Part shown: piece by piece, positions 43,972-52,818 of the stretch
Position numbering within the stretch: position 1 is the stretch's first letter
How the letters are laid out: every line of letters starts with the position of its first letter
Assembly: GCF_000427885.1 (NCBI RefSeq)
Contig: NZ_ATYW01000001.1
Span: forward strand, 364,699 to 428,698
Reading direction: 5' to 3'
DNA length: 64,000 nucleotides
Source of the DNA: Glycomyces tenuis DSM 44171
Lineage (GTDB): Bacteria; Actinomycetota; Actinomycetes; Mycobacteriales; Micromonosporaceae
Notes under the pieces: generated by a model
Told to the model about the DNA's origin: nothing
Databases searched by the model: none
Seen by the model: the letters and a program-made list of their open reading frames with translations, nothing else
Made by a program: the position numbers and the translations under genes

Positions 43972-45633
43972 TCAGGACACGGTGATCTTCGGCTTGCGGC
44001 CCACCGTCAACACCGGCTGCCGCGTGTCCTCGAAGAAGTCGTTGCCCTTGTCGTCCACCACGATGAACGCCGGGAAGTCCTCCACCTCGATCTTCCAGAC
44101 CGCCTCCATGCCCAGCTCCGGATACTCCAGGACCTCCATGGCCTTGATGTTGTCCTGCGCCAGCTTCGCGGCCGGGCCGCCGATCGAACCGAGGTAGAAG
44201 CCGCCGTGGGACTTGCACGCGTCGGTCACCTGCTGCGAGCGGTTCCCCTTCGCCAGCATCACCATCGAACCGCCCGCCGCCTGGAACCGGTCCACGTACG
44301 AGTCCATCCGCCCGGCCGTGGTCGGGCCGAACGAACCCGAGGCGTAGCCCTCCGGGGTCTTCGCCGGGCCCGCGTAGTACACCGCGTGGTCCCGCAGGTA
44401 GTCCGGCATCGGCTCGCCCGCGTCCAGGCGCTCCTTGATCTTCGCGTGCGCGATGTCCCTCGCCACCACCAGCGGCCCCGACAGCGACAGCCGCGTCTTC
44501 ACCGGGTGCTTCGACAGCTCCTCGCGGATCTCGGACATCGGCCGGTTCAAGTCGATGCGGACGACGTCCCCCTCCAGATCCGTCTCCTCGGTGTCCGGCA
44601 TGTACCCCGACGGGTCGGTCTCCAGCCGCTCCAGGAACACGCCCTCGGCGGTGACCTTCGCCAGCGCCTGCCGGTCGGCCGAGCACGAGACCGCCACCGC
44701 CACCGGCAGCGAGGCGCCGTGGCGCGGCAGCCGGATCACCCGCACGTCATGGCAGAAGTACTTGCCGCCGAACTGCGCCCCGATCCCGAAGTTCCGCGTC
44801 AGCTCCAGCACCCGCTGCTCGAGCTCGACGTCGCGGAAGCCGTGCCCCGCGGCCGAGCCCTCGAGCGGCATCGAGTCGAGGTACTTCGTCGAGGCGTACT
44901 TCGCGGTCTTGAGCGCGTACTCCGCGCTGGTGCCGCCGATCACGATCGCCAGGTGGTACGGCGGGCACGCGGCCGTGCCGATCTGCCGCAGCTTCGCGTC
45001 CAGGAAGGCCATCATCGCCTCCGGGTTCAGGATCGCCTTGGTCTCCTGGAACAGGAACGACTTGTTCGCGCTGCCCCCGCCCTTCGCGATGAACAGCAGT
45101 TTGTAGGCGTCGTCGCCCTCGGCGTACAGCTCGATCTGCGCCGGCAGGTTCGAGCCGGTGTTCTTCTCGTCCCACGTCGTCAGCGGCGCCATCTGGCTGT
45201 AGCGCAGGTTCAGGTCCCGGTAGGCCTGCCACACGCCCCGCGAGAGGTGCTCGGCGTCGCGCCCGTCGGTCAGGACGTGCCGGCCCCGCTTGCCCATGAC
45301 GATCGCCGTGCCGGTGTCCTGGCACATCGGCAGCACCCCGCCCGAGGCGATGTTGGCGTTCTTGAGCAGGTCCATCGCCACGAAGCGGTCGTTGCCGCTC
45401 GCCTCGGGGTCGTCCAGGATCGAGCGCAGCTGCGCCAGGTGCGCCGGGCGCAGGTAGTGGGAGATGTCGTGGATCGCCTCCGCGGCGAGCTCCGTGAGCA
45501 CCTGCGGCTCGACGGTGAGGAACCGCCGCCCGGCGGCCTCGGTCACACCGACCCCGTCCTTGGTCAGCAGCCGATACTCCGTCGTGTCGGGTCCGATGGG
45601 AAGCAGGTCGGTGTATTCGAACGCGCCAGTCAC
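43972..45633 (-). CDS. Class I fumarate hydratase
   Basis: A 553-residue iron-sulfur fumarase, of the one-chain type in which alpha and beta domains are fused. Cysteine positions expected to ligate the [4Fe-4S] cluster are in [25 protein letters not shown] and [11 protein letters not shown]. The C-terminal domain has [13 protein letters not shown] and KGNRS. It interconverts fumarate and malate in the TCA cycle. GTG 45633 stands six bases after TAAGTT on the minus strand, a leaderless layout. Convergent with a small hypothetical gene. No second fumarase is in the window. Confidence 0.95.
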   Translation of the reverse strand: MTGAFEYTDLLPIGPDTTEYRLLTKDGVGVTEAAGRRFLTVEPQVLTELAAEAIHDISHYLRPAHLAQLRSILDDPEASGNDRFVAMDLLKNANIASGGVLPMCQDTGTAIVMGKRGRHVLTDGRDAEHLSRGVWQAYRDLNLRYSQMAPLTTWDEKNTGSNLPAQIELYAEGDDAYKLLFIAKGGGSANKSFLFQETKAILNPEAMMAFLDAKLRQIGTAACPPYHLAIVIGGTSAEYALKTAKYASTKYLDSMPLEGSAAGHGFRDVELEQRVLELTRNFGIGAQFGGKYFCHDVRVIRLPRHGASLPVAVAVSCSADRQALAKVTAEGVFLERLETDPSGYMPDTEETDLEGDVVRIDLNRPMSEIREELSKHPVKTRLSLSGPLVVARDIAHAKIKERLDAGEPMPDYLRDHAVYYAGPAKTPEGYASGSFGPTTAGRMDSYVDRFQAAGGSMVMLAKGNRSQQVTDACKSHGGFYLGSIGGPAAKLAQDNIKAMEVLEYPELGMEAVWKIEVEDFPAFIVVDDKGNDFFEDTRQPVLTVGRKPKITVS

Positions 45634-45909
45634 CGTTCCAACTTAGCGCGCGGGGCACTCCCCGCCGGGCGGGGAGCGCCCCGCCTCACGCGCGATGCGG
45701 GCGGAGGCCGCGCACCCCGACTTGTCGGTGCCCATTGGTAGCGTCACATGGACGCGGTCCGGCAGAATCGGACCACGTCAACGCAGGTACGATTGCCAGG
45801 TTGTCCACCCGGCCGCCTCCGGTGAGGTGTGGCCCGGCGGGCAGCGAGCAAGTGACCCTCCTGCCGCGGAGAGACCGCGGCCGATGAGACCAGAGGAGGT
45901 GGAGCGATC

Positions 45910-46200
45910 TTGCGGCATTACGAACTCATGGTGATCTTCGACCCGAACGTCGAGGAGACCCAGGTCAGCCCGACGCTGGAGCGGTTCCTGAAGGGCGTCA
46001 AGGACGCCGGAGGCGCGGTCGACAAGATCGACGTCTGGGGCCGGCGTCGTCTCGCCTACGAGATCGAGAAGAACAGCGAAGGCATCTACGCCGTCGTCGA
46101 CCTGCAGTCCGAGCCCGCTCCCGTGGCGGAGATGGACCGGCAGCTGCGGCTCAACGAGTCGGTGCTGCGGACCAAGGTGCTGCGGCCGGAGCTTCGGTAA
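45910..46200 (+). CDS. rpsF: 30S ribosomal protein S6
   Basis: A 96-residue S6 protein: [12 protein letters not shown] at the N terminus, [14 protein letters not shown] in the middle and [11 protein letters not shown] near the end, all typical. The start codon is TTG 45910 with AGGAGGT upstream. It opens the rpsF-ssb-rpsR-rplI operon. S6 binds S18 (rpsR) in the small-subunit platform. The 275 bp upstream to the fumarase start hold no gene and probably contain the operon promoter. Confidence 0.97.
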   Translation: MRHYELMVIFDPNVEETQVSPTLERFLKGVKDAGGAVDKIDVWGRRRLAYEIEKNSEGIYAVVDLQSEPAPVAEMDRQLRLNESVLRTKVLRPELR

Positions 46201-46239
46201 CCCGACATTGCAACTGCGAGACCTTAGGGAGAAGAGGTC

Positions 46240-46749
46240 ATGGCAGGAGAGACAGTCATCACGGTTATCGGCAACCTCGTCGACGACCCGGAACTGCGTT
46301 ACACGCCGTCCGGTGCAGCCGTCGCGAAGTTCCGGATCGCCTCGACCCCGCGCACCTTCGACCGCGAGTCGAACCAGTGGCGCGACGGCGAGGCGATGTT
46401 CCTGACCTGCAGCGTCTGGCGCCAGTACGCCGAGAACGTCGCCGAGTCCCTGTCACGCGGCACCCGCGTGATCGTGCAGGGCAAGCTCAAGCAGCGCAGC
46501 TACGAGACCCGCGAGGGCGAGAAGCGCACGGTGTACGAGCTCGACGTCGAGGAAGTCGGCCCGGCGCTGCGATTCGCCACGGCGAAGATCAACAAGTCCG
46601 GCGGCGGAGGCGGCGGCCGCTCCCAGTTCGGGGGCGGTGGCGGCGGCGGTGCCGTTCCGGACGACCCTTGGGCCTCGGCCGCCCCGGCCGGTCAGAGCTC
46701 CGGCTCTGCATCCGGCAGCCAGGGCTTCGACGAGGACCCGCCGTTCTAA
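46240..46749 (+). CDS. ssb: Single-stranded DNA-binding protein
   Basis: A 169-residue SSB. The OB fold covers about 1-110 ([38 protein letters not shown]). A Gly-rich disordered linker follows, and the protein ends in the acidic tail FDEDPPF, the docking tip for DNA-repair and replication partners. ATG 46240 follows a GGGAGAAGAGG stretch. Second gene of the rpsF operon. Confidence 0.97.
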   Translation: MAGETVITVIGNLVDDPELRYTPSGAAVAKFRIASTPRTFDRESNQWRDGEAMFLTCSVWRQYAENVAESLSRGTRVIVQGKLKQRSYETREGEKRTVYELDVEEVGPALRFATAKINKSGGGGGGRSQFGGGGGGGAVPDDPWASAAPAGQSSGSASGSQGFDEDPPF

Positions 46750-46790
46750 CCGGGCCAGACCCGGATCGATCCAAGTAAGGCAAGACATCA

Positions 46791-47036
46791 ATGGCCAACC
46801 CGAAGTCGGCTCCCCTGCGGAAGCCGAAGAAGAAGCCCAACCCTCTTGAGAAGGAGGGCATCGAGTACGTCGACTACAAGGACACGGCGCTGCTGCGGAA
46901 GTTCATCTCCGACCGCGGCAAGATCCGTGCCCGCCGTGTCACCGGCGTCACCTCGCAGCAGCAGCGGCAGATCGCCGCGGCCGTCAAGAACGCCCGCGAA
47001 ATGGCGCTGCTCCCGTACACCAGCCAGACCCGTTAA
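46791..47036 (+). CDS. rpsR: 30S ribosomal protein S18
   Basis: An 81-residue S18 of the non-cysteine (zinc-free) type: the N-terminal region lacks the CXXC pairs of the zinc-binding paralogue. [21 protein letters not shown] and [15 protein letters not shown] are the standard core. S18 is the acetylation substrate of RimI in E. coli. Short 41-bp gap from ssb. ATG 46791. Confidence 0.97.
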   Translation: MANPKSAPLRKPKKKPNPLEKEGIEYVDYKDTALLRKFISDRGKIRARRVTGVTSQQQRQIAAAVKNAREMALLPYTSQTR

Positions 47037-47051
47037 GGAAGGAGCGCACTT

Positions 47052-47513
47052 ATGAAGATCATCCTGACTCATGAGGTCGCCAACCTGGGCTCGGCCGGTG
47101 ACGTCGTCGAGGTCAAGCCCGGCTACGGACGCAACTACCTGCTGCCCCAGGGCCTGGCGATCGCCTGGACCAAGGGCGGCCAGAAGCAGGTCGACTCGAT
47201 CCAGCGCGCCCGCGCGGCCCGCGAGGTCCACGACCTCGACCAGGCCCGCACCATTTCCGAGCGGCTGAAGCAGACCGACGCCCACATCGTCGCCCGCGTG
47301 GGCGACGCGGGCCGGCTCTTCGGCTCCATCACCGCGGCCGATGTCGTCAAGGCCGTCGACGAGGCCGGCGGCCCGAAGATCGACCGCCGCCGCGTCGAGC
47401 TGCCGGGGACGATCAAGTCCATCGGCACGTACGACATCTCGGTGAAGCTGCACCCGGAGGTGACCGCGAAGTTCAAGCTTCAGGTCACCCCGGCCAAGCG
47501 CCGCAAGAAGTAG
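47052..47513 (+). CDS. rplI: 50S ribosomal protein L9
   Basis: A 153-residue L9: N-terminal KIILTHEVANLGSAGDVVEV and GYGRNYLLPQGLA, the L9 signature, then a long connecting helix and a C-terminal domain (LFGSITAADVVKAV). AAGGAAGGAG precedes ATG 47052. It ends the ribosomal-protein operon; a strong palindromic terminator follows directly. Confidence 0.97.
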   Translation: MKIILTHEVANLGSAGDVVEVKPGYGRNYLLPQGLAIAWTKGGQKQVDSIQRARAAREVHDLDQARTISERLKQTDAHIVARVGDAGRLFGSITAADVVKAVDEAGGPKIDRRRVELPGTIKSIGTYDISVKLHPEVTAKFKLQVTPAKRRKK

Positions 47514-47518
47514 CGCCG

Positions 47519-47566
47519 AACGAAGTGGAGGCGGGGTCGCGTACGCGACCCCGCCTCCACTTCGTT
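47519..47566. terminator. Perfect 48-bp palindromic terminator
   Basis: Two exact 24-bp arms (47519-47542, AACGAAGTGGAGGCGGGG..., and 47543-47566) with no spacer lie between convergent rplI and a membrane gene. It works in both directions and has an extreme length. Confidence 0.9.
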
Positions 47567-47606
47567 CCCGCCTTCGAGTGAACCTCTCGGGTCCGCCGGC
47601 TCAGGG

Positions 47607-47996
47607 TCAGATCACCCAGCCGGCCGTCCGCAGCACCACCGTCACCAGGCCCGCGCCCAGGATCGCCGCGGCCGTTCCCGCCACCCCCGCGCGCCAGCCC
47701 GCGCGCGGCAGGCGCAGCAGCACCGCCACCAGCAGGCTCGCCGTCAGCGAGGAGCCCAGCCACGCCCACCCGCCCGAGAGCGTCGCCGAGATCCGGGCCG
47801 CCGCCGAGCAGCCCGTGTCGGCGCAGTTCGCCTCCACCGCCGGGTGTGAGACCACCCACACCAGGTACACGAGCCCCGGCACGACGTACCACGCCAGCGT
47901 CACCAGCAACGTCGGAGTGAACGCCCGCTCCCCGGGCCGGTCGTCGCCCTCGGGATCCAGGCGCGGTCGCCGCTCGGGGCTCTCATTCGAGGTCAT
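47607..47996 (-). CDS. Small membrane protein of unknown function
   Basis: A 129-residue protein with a cytoplasmic charged N terminus (ESPERRPRLDPEGDDRPGE) and three predicted membrane helices (FTPTLLVTLAWYVVPGLVYLV, WLGSSLTASLLVAVLL, AAILGAGLVTVVLRT). It stands between rplI and dnaB in the opposite direction and so breaks the usual cluster. ATG 47996 follows GAAAGG. I do not recognise the family. Confidence 0.7.
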   Translation of the reverse strand: MTSNESPERRPRLDPEGDDRPGERAFTPTLLVTLAWYVVPGLVYLVWVVSHPAVEANCADTGCSAAARISATLSGGWAWLGSSLTASLLVAVLLRLPRAGWRAGVAGTAAAILGAGLVTVVLRTAGWVI

Positions 47997-48096
47997 CTCG
48001 GGCCTTTCGTCACGGCGGGGCCCCCGGGCCGGTGGCGAGCGCGGGGTGCGGCGAGCGCTGTCCCCACCATCATGCCAAGTTGGCACGAAGAAATTC

Positions 48097-48236
48097 TCAT
48101 CCACAGGCGGTGGATGAAGAATCCGCAGATCAGACGCGCAACATGAGCAGGAATTCCGTTTCTGTCCACAGCTTGTCCACAGGCCGAGCCGAGTTATCCA
48201 CAGCTTGTCCACAGCCTTGTCCACAGCTTGTCCACA
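48097..48236 (+). promoter_or_regulatory. DnaA-box array upstream of dnaB
   Basis: In one orientation stand TCATCCACA (48097), CTGTCCACA (48162), TTGTCCACA (48173), TTATCCACA (48194), and three more TTGTCCACA (48205, 48217, 48228). TTATCCACA is the classical box and TTGTCCACA the actinobacterial one. The last six start 11, 21, 11, 12 and 11 bp apart, near helical phasing, so bound DnaA could polymerise along one face. It ends about 70 bp before the dnaB promoter region. Either DnaA-controlled dnaB transcription or DnaA titration fits. Confidence 0.88.
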
Positions 48237-48314
48237 GGGTTGTTTGCGCCGACGGCCCGAACGACATAGCGTCATTGACGCCGCTCGGTGTCGTACCCGG
48301 GCGGTAGATTCTCC

Positions 48315-48350
48315 ATGAACGCACGGTGTCCGGAGGGGGTGGCGAAATGA
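48315..48350 (+). CDS. Possible 11-residue leader peptide before dnaB
   Basis: ATG 48315, four bases after a TAGATT hexamer (48305-48310), opens a frame of 11 codons (MNARCPEGVAK) whose TGA (48348-48350) overlaps the dnaB ATG. The frame contains the dnaB ribosome-binding site. It could couple translation of dnaB to a leaderless upstream start. The short length means chance cannot be excluded. Confidence 0.35.
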   Translation: MNARCPEGVAK

Positions 48351-51061
48351 CCGACGTGTCAACCGAAGGCGGCTACTCGCGAGGTTCGAACGGGGCGCGA
48401 ACCGCCGGTCCGTACTTCGACGACCCGCCGCAGGACGACCCCTTCGGCGGCGCCCGCGCCTACGAGCGCACCCCGCCTCAAGACCTCGCGGCCGAGCAGT
48501 CGGTCCTCGGCGGCATGCTCATGAGCAAGGACGCCATCGCCGACGTCCTCGAGACCCTCAAGTCGAGCGACTTCTACAAGCCCAGCCACGGCATCATCTT
48601 CGACGCCATCCTCGACAAGTTCGGGAACGGCGAGCCCGCCGACGCGGTCACCATCGCCGCCGCGCTCGCCGACTCCGGCGACCTCGGCAAGGTCGGCGGC
48701 GGCCCCTACCTGCACGACCTCCTCGACGCGGTCCCCACCGCCGCGAACGCCGGCTACTACGCCCGCATCGTCAAGGACAAGGCGATCCTGCGCCGCCTCA
48801 TCGAGGCCGGCACCAAGGTCGTCCAGTACGGCTACGGCGGCGGCCAGGGCGGCCGCGACATCGACGACCTGGTCGACCTCGCCCAGCAGGCCGTCTACGA
48901 CGTCACCGACAAACGCCAGAGCGAGGACTTCTCGATCCTGTCCGACCTCCTCCAGCCGGCCATGGACGAGATCGAGGCGATCGGCGCCAACCAAGGCGTC
49001 CTGACCGGCGTGCCCACCGGCTTCGCCGACCTCGACCGGCTCCTGTCGGGCCTCCAGCCCGGCCAGCTCATCATCGTCGCCGGCCGCCCCGGCCTGGGCA
49101 AGTCCACCGCCGCGATGGACTTCATGCGGCACGCGTCCCTCCACCACCGGCACGCCGCCGCCCTGTTCAGCCTGGAGATGAGCAAGCTCGAGATCGTCAT
49201 GCGCCTGCTCAGCGCCGAGACCCGCGTCCCGATGCACGTCCTGCGCTCGGGCGATCTGTCCGACGACGACTGGACGCGCCTGGCCAAGCGGATGGGCGAC
49301 ATCTCCGAGGCGCCGCTGTTCGTCGACGACACCGCGTCGATGACGATGATGGAGATCCGCGCCAAGGCCCGGCGGCTCAAGCAGCGCCACGACCTCAAGC
49401 TCATGGTGGTCGACTACCTCCAGCTGATGACCTCGCCGAAGAAGGTCGAGTCGAGGCAGCAGGAGGTCTCCGAGATCAGCCGCGGCCTCAAGCTGCTGGC
49501 CAAGGAGATCGAATGCCCGGTGATCGCGGTCGCCCAGCTCAACCGCGGCCCCGAGCAGCGCACCGACAAGCGCCCGCAGCTGTCGGACCTCCGCGAGTCC
49601 GGCTGCTTGACCGCCTCGACAAGGCTGCTGCGAGCCGACACCGGCGCCGAGACCACCCTCGGGGAGCTGGTGTCGTCGGGCGCCGAGGACGTGCCGGTCT
49701 GGGCCGCCGATGAGCGGCTGCGGATCGAACCGCACACGCTCACCCACGCCTTCCCCAGCGGCCGGAAGGAGGTCTTTCGAATGACGCTGACCTCCGGCAA
49801 GGAGATCGAGGCCACGGCCAACCACCGGTTCCTCACCGTCGACGGATGGGTGGAGCTGCGCGATCTCGCCGTCGGCTCCCGGATCGCGACCCCCCGCGAG
49901 GTGCCCGAGCCGCTCAAGGCCGAGGAATGGCCGGAGGCGGAGGTCGTCCTCCTCGCCCACATGATCGGCGACGGCTCGATGGTGAAACGCCAGCCCATCC
50001 GCTATGCCAGCGTGGACGAGGCGAACCTCGAAGCGGTGACCAAGGCGGCGGAGCACTTCGGGGTCACGGCTGTCCGCGACGATTACGCTGCGGCCCGAGT
50101 GGCGACACTCAGACTCCGGGCGCCGTACCGTCTCACTCACGGCAAACGGAACCCGATCGCCGCCTGGCTCGACTCGCTCGGGCTGTTCGACAAGCGCTCA
50201 CACGAGAAGTTCGTGCCCGCCGGGGTCTTCTCCCTGCCGAACGATCAGGTGGCCCTGTTCCTGCGGCACCTGTGGGCGACCGACGGGAGCGTGCGTTGGG
50301 ATGCCAAGGGAGGCCAGGCTCGGATCTACTACGCCTCGACCAGCAGACGGCTGGTGGACGACCTTCGCCTGTTGTTGCTTCGATTCGAAATCCAATCTTC
50401 TATCACCGTGGGGAAGAAGGGCGGTTATCGCGATCAGTATCAGCTATGGATTCATGATGGAGCAGACCAGCTGAAGTGGTTGCGACAGATCGGTGTCCAC
50501 GGGGAACGCGGTGCACGAGCGGAAGTGTGCAAGGCAGAACTCGAAGTTCGTCGGAGGCGGATTGGGCGTGACACTCTGCCTGCGGAGGTCTGGAACCGCA
50601 TTCGTGCGTTGATGGCCGATCGCGGGGTGAGTCGTGCGCAGCTGTGCCGACAGGTCGACATTGCCAATCGCGGGGATGCGATGTGGAAGAGCGGGCCGAG
50701 CAGGCCACGCCTGGCCAAGATCGCCGAGGTCCTGTCCGATCAGGATCTGACTCTTCTCGCAGTCAATGACGTCTTCTGGGACAAGGTCGAGTCGATCGAG
50801 CCGATCGGCGAGCAGGACGTCTATGACGCTACCGTGCTCGGGGTTCACAACTTCATCGCAAATTGTGTCATAAGTCACAACTCGCTTGAGCAGGATGCGG
50901 ACGTGGTCATCCTGCTGCACCGCGACGACTACTACGACAAGGAGTCGCCGCGCGCCGGGGAGGCCGATTTCATCGTCGCCAAGCACCGCAACGGGGCCAC
51001 CGACACGATCACGGTGGCCGCCCAACTGCACCTGTCCCGCTTCGTCGACATGGCGGTGTGA
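48347..51061 (+). CDS. dnaB: Replicative DNA helicase DnaB with intein
   Basis: A 904-residue precursor; after removal of the 426-residue intein it gives a 478-residue helicase. The N-terminal DnaG-binding domain starts at about residue 44 (PQDLAAEQSVLGGML). The helicase domain has Walker A GRPGLGKST at 246-254, the Walker B region LMVVDYLQLM and VAQLNRGPEQR. The extein breaks at DLRESG/SLEQDAD. GGAGGGGG precedes ATG 48347. It unwinds the chromosomal fork. Both the upstream DnaA boxes and the adjacent ribosomal operon fit an origin-proximal location. The window shows no dnaA or dnaN. Confidence 0.97.
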   Translation: MTDVSTEGGYSRGSNGARTAGPYFDDPPQDDPFGGARAYERTPPQDLAAEQSVLGGMLMSKDAIADVLETLKSSDFYKPSHGIIFDAILDKFGNGEPADAVTIAAALADSGDLGKVGGGPYLHDLLDAVPTAANAGYYARIVKDKAILRRLIEAGTKVVQYGYGGGQGGRDIDDLVDLAQQAVYDVTDKRQSEDFSILSDLLQPAMDEIEAIGANQGVLTGVPTGFADLDRLLSGLQPGQLIIVAGRPGLGKSTAAMDFMRHASLHHRHAAALFSLEMSKLEIVMRLLSAETRVPMHVLRSGDLSDDDWTRLAKRMGDISEAPLFVDDTASMTMMEIRAKARRLKQRHDLKLMVVDYLQLMTSPKKVESRQQEVSEISRGLKLLAKEIECPVIAVAQLNRGPEQRTDKRPQLSDLRESGCLTASTRLLRADTGAETTLGELVSSGAEDVPVWAADERLRIEPHTLTHAFPSGRKEVFRMTLTSGKEIEATANHRFLTVDGWVELRDLAVGSRIATPREVPEPLKAEEWPEAEVVLLAHMIGDGSMVKRQPIRYASVDEANLEAVTKAAEHFGVTAVRDDYAAARVATLRLRAPYRLTHGKRNPIAAWLDSLGLFDKRSHEKFVPAGVFSLPNDQVALFLRHLWATDGSVRWDAKGGQARIYYASTSRRLVDDLRLLLLRFEIQSSITVGKKGGYRDQYQLWIHDGADQLKWLRQIGVHGERGARAEVCKAELEVRRRRIGRDTLPAEVWNRIRALMADRGVSRAQLCRQVDIANRGDAMWKSGPSRPRLAKIAEVLSDQDLTLLAVNDVFWDKVESIEPIGEQDVYDATVLGVHNFIANCVISHNSLEQDADVVILLHRDDYYDKESPRAGEADFIVAKHRNGATDTITVAAQLHLSRFVDMAV
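49604..50881 (+). mobile_element. DnaB intein with LAGLIDADG homing endonuclease
   Basis: A 426-residue in-frame insertion at precursor residues 420-845. Splicing block A starts at Cys420 (CLTASTRLL), block B is ATANHRFLTVDGW, blocks F and G are VYDATVLGVHNFIA and the terminal SHN, with Ser as the first C-extein residue. The two LAGLIDADG helices are VVLLAHMIGDGSM and LFLRHLWATDGSV, each with its acidic residue, so the endonuclease looks intact. The site (ESG/SxEQ) is the same as in the well-known Synechocystis DnaB intein. The last third (about 50340-50880) has lower G/C third positions than dnaB, a sign of separate origin. Confidence 0.93.
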
Positions 51062-51139
51062 GCGCGGAGCGTCCCGCGCTCACGGCGACGGTTTCGGAAT
51101 CCGGGCCCGGCGCTGCGGTCGAGGTCCGGTCGCTCGGGG

Positions 51140-51475
51140 TCAGTCGTCGAAGAGCTCGGAGAAGAGGGAGCGCTTCTTCTTTTTCTTGTAGTAGTAGTCG
51201 TCGCGGCGGTAGTGGTCGTCGTGGTGACGGCGGTCGTCATAGCGACGGTCGTCGTATCGGCGCTCCTCGCGGTACTGCGGCGCGGGCGCCGGCGCCGCCG
51301 GGGGCGCCACGGGCGCGCCCTGCGGGTTGTTGAAGGCCGCCTCGGCGTCCATGAGGTGTTCCAGCTCGCCCCGGTCGAGGAAGATCCCTCGGCACTCGGT
51401 GCACTGGTCCACAGTGACGCGGTTCCGTTCGTACTGGCGCATCATAGCGCCGCATTTAGGACAGGTGAGATCCAT
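51140..51475 (-). CDS. TFIIB-type zinc-ribbon protein
   Basis: A 111-residue protein. The N terminus has a zinc ribbon with CPKCG and CTECRGIF, about 20 residues apart, with FLDRGELEHL following. The rest is a Pro-rich link and a charged tail full of Arg, Asp, His and Tyr (RRYDDRRYDDRRHHDDHYRRD), ending in a poly-lysine run and SLFSELFDD. Such zf-TFIIB proteins are common but uncharacterised. TACGGT lies 7 bases before ATG 51475 (leaderless). The low-complexity tail is striking. Convergent with dnaB. Confidence 0.85.
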   Translation of the reverse strand: MDLTCPKCGAMMRQYERNRVTVDQCTECRGIFLDRGELEHLMDAEAAFNNPQGAPVAPPAAPAPAPQYREERRYDDRRYDDRRHHDDHYRRDDYYYKKKKKRSLFSELFDD

Positions 51476-51560
51476 GGGCGCCACCGTACATGCAAAAGTC
51501 GTGATCCGCTAATGGGCGCACCCGATCGTCCAGGCGAATCGGTCGTCGCGCCATCATTCG

Positions 51561-52814
51561 TCAGCGCCACCATTCGACGGTCAGGGACGGCCCGGGGCTT
51601 TCGGATCTACCGGGCGGGGGCGCGGTGGCGGCGGCGTCCCGCAGCGGCAGCCACCACCCGAGGAGGACGACCGGGTAGAGGAGGTAGCCGAAGCGGGTCG
51701 ACGGCATGAGCAGGAACGCCGCCGACAGCCCCGCGGCGCCCCACAGCGCCGCCGCGGCGGCCGTCGTCGGCGGGCGGCGCCACAGCAGCGTCGCGATGAG
51801 CAGTGCCGCCGCGCCGAGCAGGACGGGCGCGATCACTTCGCCGCCGGGGACGTATTGGGCCACAAGGAATCCGGGCAGCGGCGACTGGGCGGGCGATTCG
51901 ACCGCGCCGTGGCCGAGGCCGAAGGCGATGACGTTGTCGTAGAAGCCGCGCGGGTCGGTGGCGAGCACCGGGACCATCGTCGCCGCCACGGGGACGGCGA
52001 AGCCGAGCAGGTAGCGGCGCAGGGCCGACGGGGAGCCCGAGCTCCGCCACACCAGGAACGCCAGGACCACCGCCACCGGCCAGGCGAACAGCTTCAGCGC
52101 CCCGGCCGCGCCGATGGCGAGTCCGGCGGAGAGGCGGCGTCCGCGCGCGCAGAACGCCAGCGCCAGCACCATCAGGCCGACCACGGGCATGTCGTCGCCG
52201 CCGGTGGTGAGCGTCAAGGCGCACACCGGGAAGAGGACGCTCGCCTGGAGCGCGCGCAGCAGCGTGCCCTTGCCCGCGAGGCCGCGCAGCAGCCAGACCG
52301 CGGCGGCCAGGCAGGCGGCGGTGGCGAGCGCGAAGTACAGGCGCGCGTCGGTCCACCAGTGCTCGCCGAACAGCGCCGCGGGCAGCCCGAACAGGGCCAT
52401 GCCCGGCTGGTAGGGGTTGTAGCCGAGGAGCGGTTCGGGCAGGGCGGCGATGGCGTCGGCGTGCAGGTAGGGGCTGCCGGTCTCCAGGAGGCGCTCGCCG
52501 GAGGCCTCGACGACGAGGACCTCTTCCTGGGCGCGGCCGCTCGCGCCGTCGGCCCGTTCGACCGCCTGCGCCGTCAGGGGGATGGCGACGACTGCGGCGG
52601 CGGTGGCTCCGGCGACGAGCGCGCGTTTGAACCAGGTCACGCCCAATTGCGTGAGCAGCATCGCGATGACGAGCGCGGCCGGGCCGTAGCCGCCGACGGC
52701 GACGGCGCCCCAGTGCTCGTGCGGGACCAGCGTCGTCCACAGCGCGGTGGCGCCGGCGAACAGCGCGGCGGTGCCGTAGAAGAGGAGGTCGAGGATCAGG
52801 GGTCGCTTGGACAC
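51561..52814 (-). CDS. Polytopic membrane glycosyltransferase-like protein (GT87/DUF2029 type)
   Basis: A 417-residue protein with about ten hydrophobic segments. The first extracellular loop holds short conserved motifs (GSPYLHADAIAAL, YNPYQPGMALFGLP), and GAAGALKLFAWPVAVVLAF is typical of polyprenyl-phosphate-sugar-dependent mannosyltransferase-like proteins. These use lipid-linked sugars on the outer face of the membrane to make cell-envelope glycans. GTG 52814 stands six bases after TACGCT (leaderless). It follows the ATPase gene by 4 bp. Acceptor and sugar not known. Confidence 0.75.
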   Translation of the reverse strand: MSKRPLILDLLFYGTAALFAGATALWTTLVPHEHWGAVAVGGYGPAALVIAMLLTQLGVTWFKRALVAGATAAAVVAIPLTAQAVERADGASGRAQEEVLVVEASGERLLETGSPYLHADAIAALPEPLLGYNPYQPGMALFGLPAALFGEHWWTDARLYFALATAACLAAAVWLLRGLAGKGTLLRALQASVLFPVCALTLTTGGDDMPVVGLMVLALAFCARGRRLSAGLAIGAAGALKLFAWPVAVVLAFLVWRSSGSPSALRRYLLGFAVPVAATMVPVLATDPRGFYDNVIAFGLGHGAVESPAQSPLPGFLVAQYVPGGEVIAPVLLGAAALLIATLLWRRPPTTAAAAALWGAAGLSAAFLLMPSTRFGYLLYPVVLLGWWLPLRDAAATAPPPGRSESPGPSLTVEWWR

Positions 52815-52818
52815 AGGC

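Noticed and set aside
48097-48236. Chromosomal origin oriC itself
   Set aside because: The boxes are too few and all in one direction, there is no AT-rich unwinding region, and dnaA and dnaN are not adjacent.
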